DNA of 64,000 bases from Streptomyces sp. F001 (GCF_004187715.1 NZ_QZWF01000015.1:62001-126000), one strand, 5' to 3'; shown: positions 1-8,299, numbered from the stretch's first letter. The notes: generated by a model not told the origin, from the letters alone. Made by a program: numbers and translations.

Positions 1-201
1 CTTCACCGCCCGGTCGACGTCCGCCTCGCCCGCCTGGGCGACCTCGGAGAGGACTTCCTCGGTCGACGGGCTGATCGTCTTGAAGACCTTGCCGTCCGCC
101 GCCTCGGTGAACTCACCGTCGATGAACAGGCCGTAGGAGGGCGCGATGTCGACGATGGCGCGGGACTCGGGCGCGGGTGCGTACTCGAATGCGGATGCCA
201 T
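1..201 (-). CDS. Aldehyde dehydrogenase family protein (N-terminal part only)
   Basis: Only the first 67 codons lie in the window; the gene runs off the left edge. The visible N-terminus contains GLFIDGEF followed by ISPSTEEVLSEVAQAGEADV, the usual opening of an NAD(P)-dependent aldehyde dehydrogenase before the Rossmann fold. The ATG lies 5 bp after the deoC stop, so the two genes are probably co-transcribed. In that setting it could oxidise the acetaldehyde released by deoxyribose-phosphate aldolase, but this is inference. The catalytic Cys/Glu region is not visible. Confidence 0.85.
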   Translation of the reverse strand, partial: MASAFEYAPAPESRAIVDIAPSYGLFIDGEFTEAADGKVFKTISPSTEEVLSEVAQAGEADVDRAVK

Positions 202-206
202 GGTGA

Positions 207-1157
207 TCAGTCCACCGTCACGTAGTCGGGGCCGGAGTAGCGGCCGGTGGCCAGCTTCTGACGCTGCATCAGCAGGTCGTTCAGGAGCGAGGAGGCGCCG
301 AAGCGGAACCAGTGGTTGTCCAGCCAGTCCTCGCCGACGGTCTCGTTGACCAGGACCAGGAACTTGATGGCGTCCTTGCTGGTGCGGATGCCACCGGCGG
401 GCTTCACACCGACCTGGACGCCGGTCTGCGCACGGAAGTCCCGTACGGCCTCCAGCATGAGCAGGGTGTTCGCCGGGGTCGCGTTCACCGCCACCTTGCC
501 GGTCGACGTCTTGATGAAGTCGGCGCCCGCCAGCATGCCGAGCCAGCTGGCCCGGCGGATGTTGTCGTACGTCGACAGCTCACCCGTCTCGAAGATGACC
601 TTCAGGCGGGCGCTCGCACCGCAGGCCTCCTTCACGGCGACGATCTCGTCGTACACCTTCATGTACCGGCCGGAGAGGAACGCCCCCCGGTCGATGACCA
701 TGTCGATCTCGTCGGCGCCCGCGGCCACGGCATCGCGCACGTCCGCCAGCTTCACGGCGAGCGGGGCGCGGCCGGCCGGGAACGCGGTGGCGACCGAGGC
801 GACCTTGACGGTGGAGCCGGCGACGGCCTCCTTGGCGTGGGGCACCATGTCGGGGTAGACGCAGACGGCCGCGGTCGCCGGGGTCGTACGGTCCGTCGGG
901 TCCGGGTGGACCGCCTTGGCGCCGAGCGCCCGGACCTTGCCCGGGGTGTCCGCGCCTTCCAGCGTCGTCAGGTCGACCATCGAGATGGCGAGGTCGATGG
1001 CGTACGCCTTGGCGGTCGTCTTGATGGAACGGGTGCCGAGCGAGGCGGCGCGCGCCTCCAGGCCGACCGCGTCGACGCCGGGCAGCCCGTGCAGGAAGCG
1101 GCGCAGCGTGCTGTCGGAGGCCGCCACGTCCGTGAGGGTGTGTGCAGAGGTGGGCAT
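207..1157 (-). CDS. deoC: Deoxyribose-phosphate aldolase
   Basis: Class I aldolase (316 aa) that splits 2-deoxyribose-5-phosphate into glyceraldehyde-3-phosphate and acetaldehyde in deoxynucleoside catabolism. The Schiff-base lysine is in GADFIKTSTGK (about K216). VKVIFETGEL-like and GVKPAGGIRT motifs typical of the TIM-barrel family are present. The ATG of MPTSAHTL was chosen because an upstream in-frame extension would run through a perfect palindrome, CTACGCGCGTAG, 20 bp upstream, which looks like an operator. The downstream aldehyde dehydrogenase starts 5 bp after the stop, suggesting a deoC-aldehyde dehydrogenase unit. At about 316 aa it is longer than E. coli DeoC (259 aa) but usual for actinobacteria. 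Confidence 0.95.
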   Translation of the reverse strand: MPTSAHTLTDVAASDSTLRRFLHGLPGVDAVGLEARAASLGTRSIKTTAKAYAIDLAISMVDLTTLEGADTPGKVRALGAKAVHPDPTDRTTPATAAVCVYPDMVPHAKEAVAGSTVKVASVATAFPAGRAPLAVKLADVRDAVAAGADEIDMVIDRGAFLSGRYMKVYDEIVAVKEACGASARLKVIFETGELSTYDNIRRASWLGMLAGADFIKTSTGKVAVNATPANTLLMLEAVRDFRAQTGVQVGVKPAGGIRTSKDAIKFLVLVNETVGEDWLDNHWFRFGASSLLNDLLMQRQKLATGRYSGPDYVTVD

Positions 1158-1176
1158 GGTCACCAGACGAGCATAT

Positions 1177-1188
1177 CTACGCGCGTAG
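1177..1188. promoter_or_regulatory. Candidate operator CTACGCGCGTAG upstream of deoC
   Basis: A perfect 12-bp palindrome 19 bp upstream of the deoC ATG. The identical 12-mer occurs once more in the window, upstream of the purine nucleoside phosphorylase gene (5034-5045). Placement at the presumed core promoter suggests a repressor site. The regulator is not identified. Confidence 0.55.
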
Positions 1189-1272
1189 CGGCTGTACACC
1201 CCTCCTGCCCACCCCTCCTGCAGGAACCCACCGCGCATGAGCGATGCCGACGGTATCGTGCAGAATCGGGGC

Positions 1273-1967
1273 ATGATGACCCCGGACCACCAGTCACCAG
1301 CGCCGCAGCCGCCCGGCCCCAAGAGCAGGGACCGTATCTACCGGTCGCCCATGGCGCTCGTCGGCGGCGTCCTGCTGCTCGCCCTCGCCGCCTGGCTCGG
1401 CATCGACGCGATCGTGGCGGGCGAGGGCCGGACACCCTGGCGGGCGCTCGCCGCGCTGCTCCTCGTGGTGCCGCTGGTCGTCGCCTTCACCATCCGGCCC
1501 GCCGTGTTCGCGGGTGAGGACCGGCTGCGGGTGCGCAACCCGTTCCGCGTCATCGTGCTGCCCTGGGGCGAGGTCGCCTCGCTGCGGTCGGGATACACCA
1601 ACGAGGTCGTCGCCAAGTCCGGCGCGAAATACCAGCTGTGGGCCATTCCCGTCTCGCTGCGCGGCCGAAAGCGGGCGGCGCGGAAGGAGGCCCGGCGGGA
1701 GGCGGAGCAGAGCGGGCGGGCGGCCGTCGGGTGGCGTCCAGGGCCTCGGGCGGTGGCGGTCTCGGGCCTGGGGGCGGGAGTGCGGTGCCGGACGGGCCGG
1801 TCCGTGCCGAGAGCGACCAGATCATCCATGACCTGCGTCAGATACTCGAGGCCCGGGAGAAGGCGAAGACCGCGCAGGGCGAGGTGACAGTGCGCTGGGC
1901 TTACGAGATCGCCGGGCCGGCCGTCGCCGGGGCGGTGTTGCTGGGGATTCTGCTGGCTGTGGGGTGA
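1273..1967 (+). pseudogene. PH-domain membrane protein, reading frame interrupted by one frameshift
   Basis: Frame 1 from 1273 encodes two adjacent membrane helices (about residues 20-70) and then a bacterial PH-like segment (RNPFRVIVLPWGEVASLRSGY). It loses coding character near 1700-1780. The C-terminal part continues in another frame: AESDQIIHDLRQILEAREKA, then GEVTVRWAYE and a last hydrophobic helix ending at 1967. Streptomyces PH-domain proteins of this type carry both halves in one polypeptide, so a net indel around 1700-1780 is inferred. That stretch is G/C-run rich. The start is uncertain: an in-frame ATG at 1237 would add 12 residues. The function is unknown. It is divergent from deoC. 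Confidence 0.6.
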
Positions 1968-2061
1968 GCGGGGGCGGTACGGCGAGTCGGGGCCTAGGTG
2001 TTCTGTCCCGGGAGGTTGTGGACGGGTGATGCAGGTCTCGGCTGGGGGATCTTGAACGGGT

Positions 2062-2116
2062 GAGGGCCTTTCGGTTCGGTGTGGATTGCGACGTCTACAC
2101 CAACAGAAAGGCCCTC
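2062..2116. repeat. Long imperfect inverted repeat in front of the IS481 relic
   Basis: GAGGGCCTTTC at 2062-2072 is complementary to GAAAGGCCCTC at 2106-2116. Inside it, GGTGT pairs with ACACC and GTT with AAC. The hairpin ends immediately before the relic's GTG start. It is likely part of the element's left end and could limit read-through into the transposase, which is inference. Confidence 0.5.
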
Positions 2117-2303
2117 GTGCCCCACCGTAATGCACCCCTGACCGAGACCGGCCGCCTACGCCCGCCCCTACCGCTCAGAGCAGGAACGACGCGACGCCTT
2201 CCCCGAGTGGCTGCACACCTACAATCACCACCGCGGACACACCGCGCTGAAAGGCCAACCACCCGCCAGCCGCGTCCCCAACCTCACGGGTCAATACACC
2301 TAG
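2117..2303 (+). mobile_element. IS481-family transposase relic with internal deletion
   Basis: The first codons (VPHRNAPLTETGRLR) match the start of IS481-type transposases. From 2157, in a different frame, the sequence encodes YARPYRSEQERRDAF, then WLHTYNHHRGHTALKGQPPA and a stop at 2301-2303. That is the classic C-terminus with the final catalytic-domain region. About 250 central residues, including most of the DDE core, are missing. The join sits on the string CCTACGCC, which could encode the end of the N-terminal part and the start of the C-terminal part, suggesting deletion between short direct repeats. The element cannot transpose by itself. Confidence 0.75.
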
Positions 2304-2361
2304 GGCCGTCATCGGGCCGCGCGAAGGGCTGTCACCGGACCCGCACGGCAACAAGTCGTCC

Positions 2362-2398
2362 TTCACCGTCCTGTCCGGCCTTTACCGTCCTGTCTGGC
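2362..2398. repeat. Short tandem duplication, 19-bp period
   Basis: Two 18-bp units (2362-2379 and 2381-2398) differ at two positions. They lie in the 170-bp stretch between the IS relic and the phosphohexomutase gene, where I see no gene. Probably debris of the insertion. Confidence 0.4.
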
Positions 2399-2473
2399 GC
2401 CGGGCCGCCGCGTTGGCTGCCCGACGCCTGTTGTTCACAGGTGCACTCGGCGGGAGGGCAGGCGCCTGGCGCC

Positions 2474-4105
2474 TCAGATACCGGCCGCTGCCGACAGGTC
2501 CCGCTTGATCGCCGCCAGCAGCTGCGCCGCCTTCGCCCGGGCGGCCGGGAGGCCGGCGTGGGTGGCGACCGGGACCACGACCTCCAGGTAGCACTTCAGC
2601 TTCGGCTCCGTACCGCTCGGACGGACGATCACGCGGGCGCCGTCGAGCGTGTAGCGCAGGCCGTCCGTGGGCGGGAGCTTCTCGGTGCCCTGGGTGAGGT
2701 CCTCGGCCTTGGTGATCGCCAGGCCCGCCAGACGGGTGGGCGGCTGCTCGCGCAGGCGGCGCATGGCGTTCGCGATGACCGACAGGTCCTCCACGCGGAC
2801 CGAGAGCTGATCGGTGGCGTGCAGGCCGTGCTCCACGGCGAGGTCGTCGAGGAGGTCCAGGAGGGTGCGGTTCCCGGCCTTGAGCCGAGAGGCGAGTTCC
2901 GTGATGAGGAGGGCCGCGGTGATGCCGTCCTTGTCGCGTACGCCGTCGGGGTCGACGCAGTAGCCGAGGGCCTCCTCGTAGCCGTAACGCAGGCCCTCGA
3001 CGCGGGCGATCCACTTGAAGCCGGTGAGGGTCTCCTCGTAGGGGAGCCCCGCCTTCTCGGCGATCCGGCCGAGGAGGGAGGACGAGACGATCGACTCGGC
3101 GAAGGTGCCCTGTACGCCGCGGCTCACGAGGTGCGCGGCGAGCAGCGCGCCGACCTCGTCGCCGCGGAGCATGCGCCAGTCGGCGCCGTCCTTCACCGCG
3201 GCTGCGCAGCGGTCGGCGTCCGGGTCGTTGGCGATGATCAGGTCCGGTTCCGTCTCGCGGGCCTTCGCGAAGGCCAGATCCATCGCGCCGGGCTCTTCCG
3301 GGTTGGGGAAGGCGACGGTGGGGAAGTCCGGGTCCGGGTCGGCCTGTTCGGCGACGAGAACGGGCTCCGGGAAGCCGGCGCGGGCGAAGGCGGCGAGGAG
3401 GGTGTCCTTGCCGACGCCGTGCATCGCCGTGTAGACGGTCCGGGCGGTGCGGGGGGAGCCGGGGGCCAGGGCGGCGTCCGTGCGGGCCAGGTAGGCGTCC
3501 AGGACACCGTCGTCGAGGGTCTCCCAGCCGGCGGTGGGGCGGGGGACGTCGTTCAGGGACCGTACGGCGTCGATCTCCGCGGCGATCTCGGCGTCGGCGG
3601 GCGGCACGATCTGGGAACCGTCACCGAGGTACACCTTGTAGCCGTTGTCGCGGGGCGGGTTGTGGCTGGCGGTGACCTCGACCCCGGCGACCGCGCCCAG
3701 GTGCCTTATGGCGAACGCCAGCACGGGCGTGGGCAGCGGCCGCGGCAGTACGGCGGCGCGCAGACCGGCGCCGGTCATCACCGCGGCGGTGTCCCGGGCG
3801 AAGTCCTCCGACTTGTGCCGGGCGTCGTAGCCGATGACGACGAGGCCGGTGGTGTGGCCTTGCTTCTTCAGGTAGGCGGCGAGACCGGCGGCGGCGCGGA
3901 TGACCACGGACCGGTTCATCCGCATCGGCCCGGCACCGAGCTCGCCCCGCAGACCCGCCGTGCCGAACTGCAGCGTGCCGCCGAACCGCTCGGCCAGCTC
4001 GGTGACGTCCTTGGCGTCGATCAGCGCGGCGAGTTCCGCACGGGTGTCCGCGTCGGGATCCTCGGCCAGCCACGCCTGGGCCCGTGCGAGGAGATCGTCG
4101 TGCAC
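2474..4105 (-). CDS. Phosphomannomutase/phosphoglucomutase
   Basis: Alpha-D-phosphohexomutase (543 aa) that interconverts hexose 1- and 6-phosphates, or pentose phosphates in nucleoside salvage. The phosphoserine loop is TASHNPPRDNGYKVY (about S147). The metal loop is NDPDADRCAAAV, the sugar loop is YGYEEALGY, and the C-terminal phosphate-binding loop is RPSGTEPKLKCY. All four signature regions of the family are intact. The ATG sits about 80 bp downstream of the purine nucleoside phosphorylase stop on the same strand. Purine nucleoside phosphorylase releases (deoxy)ribose-1-phosphate, so a phosphopentomutase-like role feeding deoC is plausible but not shown by sequence. Confidence 0.92.
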   Translation of the reverse strand: MHDDLLARAQAWLAEDPDADTRAELAALIDAKDVTELAERFGGTLQFGTAGLRGELGAGPMRMNRSVVIRAAAGLAAYLKKQGHTTGLVVIGYDARHKSEDFARDTAAVMTGAGLRAAVLPRPLPTPVLAFAIRHLGAVAGVEVTASHNPPRDNGYKVYLGDGSQIVPPADAEIAAEIDAVRSLNDVPRPTAGWETLDDGVLDAYLARTDAALAPGSPRTARTVYTAMHGVGKDTLLAAFARAGFPEPVLVAEQADPDPDFPTVAFPNPEEPGAMDLAFAKARETEPDLIIANDPDADRCAAAVKDGADWRMLRGDEVGALLAAHLVSRGVQGTFAESIVSSSLLGRIAEKAGLPYEETLTGFKWIARVEGLRYGYEEALGYCVDPDGVRDKDGITAALLITELASRLKAGNRTLLDLLDDLAVEHGLHATDQLSVRVEDLSVIANAMRRLREQPPTRLAGLAITKAEDLTQGTEKLPPTDGLRYTLDGARVIVRPSGTEPKLKCYLEVVVPVATHAGLPAARAKAAQLLAAIKRDLSAAAGI

Positions 4106-4183
4106 GTCGGGTCAACCTCTCGTTGTGTTCGTACGGTGTGGGCGCTGCGGTCATCCACCGGCGGGTGATCCACCGACGGTGAC

Positions 4184-5008
4184 CTACAGCCGGTCGAGCA
4201 CCTGACCCAGCAGGGCGCCCATCCGCGCCGCCGAGTCCCGGCCCGCCTGCAGAACCTCCTCGTGGTTCAGCGGCTCGCCGGTCATGCCCGCCGCGAGGTT
4301 GGTCACCAGGGAGATGCCCAGCACCTCGGCGCCCGCCTCGCGCGCGGCGATGGCCTCGAGGACCGTCGACATGCCCACCAGGTCCGCGCCGATGACGCGG
4401 GCCATGCGGATCTCGGCCGGCGTCTCGTAGTGCGGGCCGGGGAACTGCGCGTAGACGCCCTCCTCCAGGGTGGGGTCGATCTCCTTGCACAGGGTGCGCA
4501 GCCGCGGGGAGTACAGGTCGGTGAGGTCGACGAAGTTCGCGCCGACGATCGGGGAGGTGGCGGTGAGGTTGATGTGGTCGCTGATCAGGACCGGCTGGCC
4601 GGGCCGCATGCCCTCGCGCAGGCCGCCGCAGCCGTTGGTGAGCACGACGGTCTTGCAGCCGGCGGCGACGGCGGTGCGCACGCCGTGCGCCACGGCGGCG
4701 ACACCGCGGCCCTCGTAGTAGTGGGTGCGGCCGAGGAAGACCAGGGCACGCTTGTCGCCGATCCGGTACGTGCGGACCTTGCCGCCGTGGCCCGCGACGG
4801 CCGGCGGCGGGAATCCGGGCAGCTCGGTGACCTGGAACTCGGCGTCGGGAGCGCCGAGCGCGTCCACGGCCGGAGCCCAGCCGGAGCCCATCACGAGGAC
4901 GACGTCGTGGGACTCGGCGCCGGTGAGTTCGCGCAGGCGCGCGGCGGCGGCGTCGGCGGCGGCGTACGGGTCGCCCTGGATGTCGTCCGGAAGAAGAGAT
5001 GCGTTCAC
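4184..5008 (-). CDS. Purine nucleoside phosphorylase
   Basis: Trimeric-type purine nucleoside phosphorylase (274 aa), cleaving purine (deoxy)nucleosides with phosphate. It shows VLVMGSGWAP (phosphate loop), GRTHYYEGRG, TNGCGGLREG, GPHYETPAEIRM and the base-binding GMSTVLEAIAAREAG with SLVTNLAAG. The GTG start (VNASLLPDD) was chosen because the only upstream in-frame ATG would translate through a perfect 12-bp palindrome at 5034-5045. It sits upstream of the phosphohexomutase on the same strand and is likely co-transcribed. Confidence 0.93.
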   Translation of the reverse strand: MNASLLPDDIQGDPYAAADAAAARLRELTGAESHDVVLVMGSGWAPAVDALGAPDAEFQVTELPGFPPPAVAGHGGKVRTYRIGDKRALVFLGRTHYYEGRGVAAVAHGVRTAVAAGCKTVVLTNGCGGLREGMRPGQPVLISDHINLTATSPIVGANFVDLTDLYSPRLRTLCKEIDPTLEEGVYAQFPGPHYETPAEIRMARVIGADLVGMSTVLEAIAAREAGAEVLGISLVTNLAAGMTGEPLNHEEVLQAGRDSAARMGALLGQVLDRL

Positions 5009-5033
5009 GCGCACGAGGGTAGCCGGTCTCGGC

Positions 5034-5045
5034 CTACGCGCGTAG
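5034..5045. promoter_or_regulatory. Candidate operator CTACGCGCGTAG upstream of purine nucleoside phosphorylase
   Basis: The same perfect palindrome as at 1177-1188, here 25 bp upstream of the GTG start. Two identical sites at equivalent positions before two nucleoside-catabolic genes suggest a small regulon inside this locus. Confidence 0.55.
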
Positions 5046-5122
5046 ATGACGGAGGTCACGGGATGGCGATCGTTGTCTTGTCGTTTCCGACGAGAGCTGC
5101 CGCGCGGAGGGGCGGCGAGCCC

Positions 5123-5560
5123 TCAGCAGGGCCTCTTGCGCAGCTCCATCACGTAATCGTGCGGAGCCCCCGCCGATTCGGCCGCATCCGCGATCTCGCC
5201 CAGGTAGCGGGCCGACGGCAGGCCGCCCTCGTAGGCGTTCAGGACGTACACCCAGGCCGTCTCCTCGCCGTCGAGGGTGTGCACGCGGATCCGCATCCGG
5301 CGGTAGACCTCGAGGCCGACGCCGACCCACCGGTCGAGTGACTCCTCGTCCATCGGTGCGATGTCGTACAGCGCCACGAAGACCTGGGAGCCGGGCGACT
5401 CGACGACGGTCGCCAGCGCGCCCTCCCACCCCATGTGCTCGCCGCCGAACGTCAGCCGCCAGCCGTTCAGCCACCCCGTGGCCCGCATCGGTGAGTGCGG
5501 GGCGCGGCGCGACATCAGCCGCGCGTCGAGATGGGCGGCGTACGCGGCGTGGAGGGACAT
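5123..5560 (-). CDS. Gamma-glutamylcyclotransferase-like protein
   Basis: 145-aa small protein of the gamma-glutamylcyclotransferase fold. It opens with YAAHLDARLM in place of the usual YGSN(L/M) loop and has a central TFGGEHMGWEGALATVV. ALYDIAPMDEESLDRWVGV and YVLNAYEGGLPSARYLGEI follow, as in actinobacterial members. The acid at the family's catalytic position is probably in MDEESLD. The substrate is unknown. It stands alone between the phosphorylase gene and the oppositely oriented lpdA-like gene. Confidence 0.75.
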   Translation of the reverse strand: MSLHAAYAAHLDARLMSRRAPHSPMRATGWLNGWRLTFGGEHMGWEGALATVVESPGSQVFVALYDIAPMDEESLDRWVGVGLEVYRRMRIRVHTLDGEETAWVYVLNAYEGGLPSARYLGEIADAAESAGAPHDYVMELRKRPC

Positions 5561-5665
5561 GGGTCGAGCGTACGGCAGTCGGCTCGTGTGTCACTTCCGT
5601 CCCGCAGGTACCTGTGGTAGCCGGAGTGGGCCCCGGGGCGGTCGCACGTTGAAGGGTGCGGGACA

Positions 5666-7114
5666 ATGGAGTACGTGACTCGGATCGTGATCATCGGTGG
5701 CGGACCCGGCGGATACGAAGCGGCGCTGGTCGCCGCACAACTCGGTGCGGAGGTGACCGTCGTCGACTGCGACGGTCTGGGCGGGGCGTCGGTACTGACC
5801 GACTGCGTGCCGTCCAAGACCCTCATCGCCACGGCCGAGGTGATGACCACCTTCGACTCCTCCTACGAGGAACTGGGGATCATCGTCGCGGACGACACCC
5901 CGCCAGAGGAGGTGGCCGCCCGCATCATCGGCGTCGACCTGGGCAAGGTCAACCGACGGGTCAAGCGGCTCGCGCTCGCCCAGTCCCACGACATCACCGC
6001 CTCCGTCACCCGGGCCGGTGCCCGGGTGCTGCGCGGCCGTGGCCGGCTGGAGGGCATGCAGGCCCTCGACGGCTCACGCAAGGTCGTCGTACGTGCCGCC
6101 GACGGCACCGAGGAGACCCTCACCGCCGACGCCGTCCTCATCGCCACCGGCGGTCACCCGCGCGAGCTGCCCGACGCCCAGCCGGACGGCGAGCGCATCC
6201 TGAACTGGACCCAGGTGTACGACCTCGACGAGCTCCCCGAGGAGCTCATCGTGGTCGGCTCCGGTGTCACCGGCGCCGAGTTCGCCGGCGCCTACCAGGC
6301 CCTCGGCTCCAAGGTCACCCTCGTCTCCTCCCGCGACCGCGTGCTGCCCGGCGAGGACCCGGACGCGGCCGTCGTGCTGGAGGACGTCTTCCGGCGCCGT
6401 GGCATGAACGTCATGTCCCGCTCCCGCGCCGCCGCCGCCAAGCGGGTCGGCGACCGGGTCGAGGTCACCCTCGCCGACGGGCGGGTCATCACCGGCTCGC
6501 ACTGTCTGATGGCCGTCGGCGCCGTCCCCAACTCCGCGGGCATGGGCCTGGAGGAGGCGGGCGTCAAGCTGCGCGAATCCGGGCACATCTGGACCGACAA
6601 GGTCTCCCGCACGACCGCTCCGGGCGTGTACGCGGCCGGCGACGTGACCGGCGTCTTCGCCCTCGCATCCGTCGCCGCCATGCAGGGCCGGATCGCCATG
6701 TACCACTTCCTCGGCGAAACGGTGGCCCCGCTCAACCTCAAGACGGTCTCCGCCAACGTCTTCACCGACCCCGAGATCGCCACCGTCGGCTACAGTCAGG
6801 CGGACGTGGACGGCGGCATCATCGACGCCCGGGTCGTGAAGCTGCCGCTGCTGCGCAACCCGCGCGCCAAGATGCAGGGCATCCGGGACGGCTTCGTCAA
6901 GATCTTCTGCCGGCCGGGGACCGGGATCGTGGTCGGCGGTGTGGTCGTGTCGCCGCGCGCCTCGGAACTGATCCACCCCATCTCGATCGCCGTCGACAAC
7001 AACCTGACGGTCGAACAGATCGCGAACGCGTTCACCGTGTACCCCTCCCTTTCGGGGTCGATCGCCGAGGTGGCCCGACAGCTCCACACCCGCAAGGCGA
7101 CCGCCGAGAGCTGA
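5666..7114 (+). CDS. NAD(P)H-quinone dehydrogenase, flavoprotein disulfide reductase family (LpdA-like)
   Basis: 482 aa with an FAD-binding GGGPGGYEAAL at the N-terminus, an NAD(P)H-binding VGSGVTGAEFAGA in the middle, a second FAD motif APGVYAAGDVTG, and the C-terminal dimerisation domain. The place where true lipoamide dehydrogenases have CxxxxC reads GASVLTDCVPSK, so only one cysteine remains. The usual C-terminal His-Glu pair (HPTxxE) is replaced by YPSLSGS. This is the pattern of the mycobacterial LpdA quinone reductase (Rv3303c) rather than of a dithiol enzyme. ATG 5666 and GTG 5675 are alternative starts. Confidence 0.88.
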   Translation: MEYVTRIVIIGGGPGGYEAALVAAQLGAEVTVVDCDGLGGASVLTDCVPSKTLIATAEVMTTFDSSYEELGIIVADDTPPEEVAARIIGVDLGKVNRRVKRLALAQSHDITASVTRAGARVLRGRGRLEGMQALDGSRKVVVRAADGTEETLTADAVLIATGGHPRELPDAQPDGERILNWTQVYDLDELPEELIVVGSGVTGAEFAGAYQALGSKVTLVSSRDRVLPGEDPDAAVVLEDVFRRRGMNVMSRSRAAAAKRVGDRVEVTLADGRVITGSHCLMAVGAVPNSAGMGLEEAGVKLRESGHIWTDKVSRTTAPGVYAAGDVTGVFALASVAAMQGRIAMYHFLGETVAPLNLKTVSANVFTDPEIATVGYSQADVDGGIIDARVVKLPLLRNPRAKMQGIRDGFVKIFCRPGTGIVVGGVVVSPRASELIHPISIAVDNNLTVEQIANAFTVYPSLSGSIAEVARQLHTRKATAES

Positions 7115-7126
7115 CGGCCGAAACCG

Positions 7127-7149
7127 ACTCCCCGCTGGTCACGGGGAGT
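7127..7149. terminator. Stem-loop downstream of the lpdA-like gene
   Basis: ACTCCCCG at 7127-7134 pairs with CGGGGAGT at 7142-7149 across a 7-nt loop, 12 bp after the stop. There is no T-tract. Confidence 0.45.
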
Positions 7150-7281
7150 TGCCGACCATGCGGACGGCATAGGCAACGGGAGTACGCCCCTATACCACTT
7201 CCCGCTGCTGTGTGCGAACAACTTCTGTTATTCGGCGCAAACTGCTGAAACCAGACGGTCGTTGGGGTTACTGTCAGTTTC

Positions 7282-8250
7282 GTGTTCGCTGCAGAACGTC
7301 GCCAGTTGATCCTCGAAATGGTGCGTGCCAACGGAGCCGTGTCGCTCCGTGAGCTCGCCCGCGTCGTCCAGACCTCCGAAGTGACCGTACGGCGGGACGT
7401 GCGCGCACTGGAGGCAGAAGGACTCCTCGACCGCCGGCACGGCGGTGCGGTACTGCCGGGCGGATTCACGCGGGAGTCCGGCTTTCCGCAGAAGTCACAT
7501 CTCGCGACCGCCGAGAAGACGGCCATCGCCGACCTCGCCGCGGGCCTGGTCGAAGAGGGCGAGGCCATCGTCGTCGGGGCGGGTACGACCACGCAGGAGC
7601 TGGCCCGCCGGCTCGCGCGGGTGCCCGGCCTGACCGTCGTCACCAACTCCCTCCTGGTGGCCCAGGCATTGGCCCACGCCAACCGGGTGGAGGTCGTGAT
7701 GACGGGTGGGACACTCCGCGGTTCCAACTACGCCCTCGTCGGCTCCGGCGCCGAGCAGTCCCTCCAGGGGCTGCGGGTGTCGAGGGCCTTCCTCTCCGGG
7801 AGCGGTCTGACCGCCGAACGCGGTCTGTCCACGTCCAACATGCTCTCGGCGTCCGTCGACCGCGCGCTCGTCCAGGCCGCCGCGGAGGTCGTGGTCCTCG
7901 CGGACCACACCAAGCTCGGCACGGACACGATGTTCCAGACGGTCCCGACCGACGTGATCACCCGCCTGGTGACGGACGAGCCCCCGCCGCACGACGACCG
8001 CGCGGCCACCGAGCTGCAGGCCCTGGCCGACCAGGGCGTCCAGATCGCCGTGGCGGGGACGGGCGCGTCGGGAAACGGAAGCGCGGGGGGTGATGCCGCC
8101 CCGGCGCGTCAGCAGCGCCGGGACGTACCTCTCCCGGGCCCGCGCCGCGGCCAGGTCCCGGGCGGCCCCACCCTTCGCACGGCCGCGGTCCTGGGCGACC
8201 AGACACCGGGGACGGACCGGGCGCGGGTGGCGGACCTACGGCGACGCTGA
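7282..8250 (+). CDS. DeoR/GlpR-family transcriptional regulator
   Basis: 322 aa. The N-terminal winged HTH (RRQLILEMVRANGAVSLREL through VTVRRDVRALEAEGLLDRRHGG, residues about 5-50) is typical of the family. The DeoRC sensor domain has VVGAGTTTQELARRL, VTNSLLVAQAL, MTGGTLRGSNYALVG and VLADHTKLG. The last about 70 residues are low-complexity and Streptomyces-specific. GTG 7282 was chosen because it directly precedes the HTH. The usual ligand is a phosphosugar, and here it is unknown. The AT-richer stretch at 7200-7280 may hold its own operator. Confidence 0.88.
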   Translation: MFAAERRQLILEMVRANGAVSLRELARVVQTSEVTVRRDVRALEAEGLLDRRHGGAVLPGGFTRESGFPQKSHLATAEKTAIADLAAGLVEEGEAIVVGAGTTTQELARRLARVPGLTVVTNSLLVAQALAHANRVEVVMTGGTLRGSNYALVGSGAEQSLQGLRVSRAFLSGSGLTAERGLSTSNMLSASVDRALVQAAAEVVVLADHTKLGTDTMFQTVPTDVITRLVTDEPPPHDDRAATELQALADQGVQIAVAGTGASGNGSAGGDAAPARQQRRDVPLPGPRRGQVPGGPTLRTAAVLGDQTPGTDRARVADLRRR

Positions 8251-8251
8251 A

Positions 8252-8277
8252 CCGCCGGCGGGAAGGCCCGCCGGCGG
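8252..8277. terminator. Strong hairpin terminator after the DeoR-family gene
   Basis: An 11-bp perfect stem (CCGCCGGCGGG / CCCGCCGGCGG) with loop AAGG starts 2 bp after the stop codon. It lies between two convergent genes and may serve both. Confidence 0.7.
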
Positions 8278-8299
8278 CTGTGTCCTCAGATCCGCGGTT

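Noticed and set aside
2060..4168. A 702-codon plus-strand frame spanning the IS relic and the phosphohexomutase gene
   Set aside because: It starts in the relic's hairpin and continues antisense to a conserved enzyme; not a gene.
5666..7114. Annotation as dihydrolipoamide dehydrogenase
   Set aside because: The CxxxxC redox pair and the C-terminal His-Glu motif are missing.
7200..7281. Autoregulatory DeoR operator before the DeoR-family gene
   Set aside because: The region is AT-rich with short similar words, but I could not define a convincing repeat, so it is not listed as a site.
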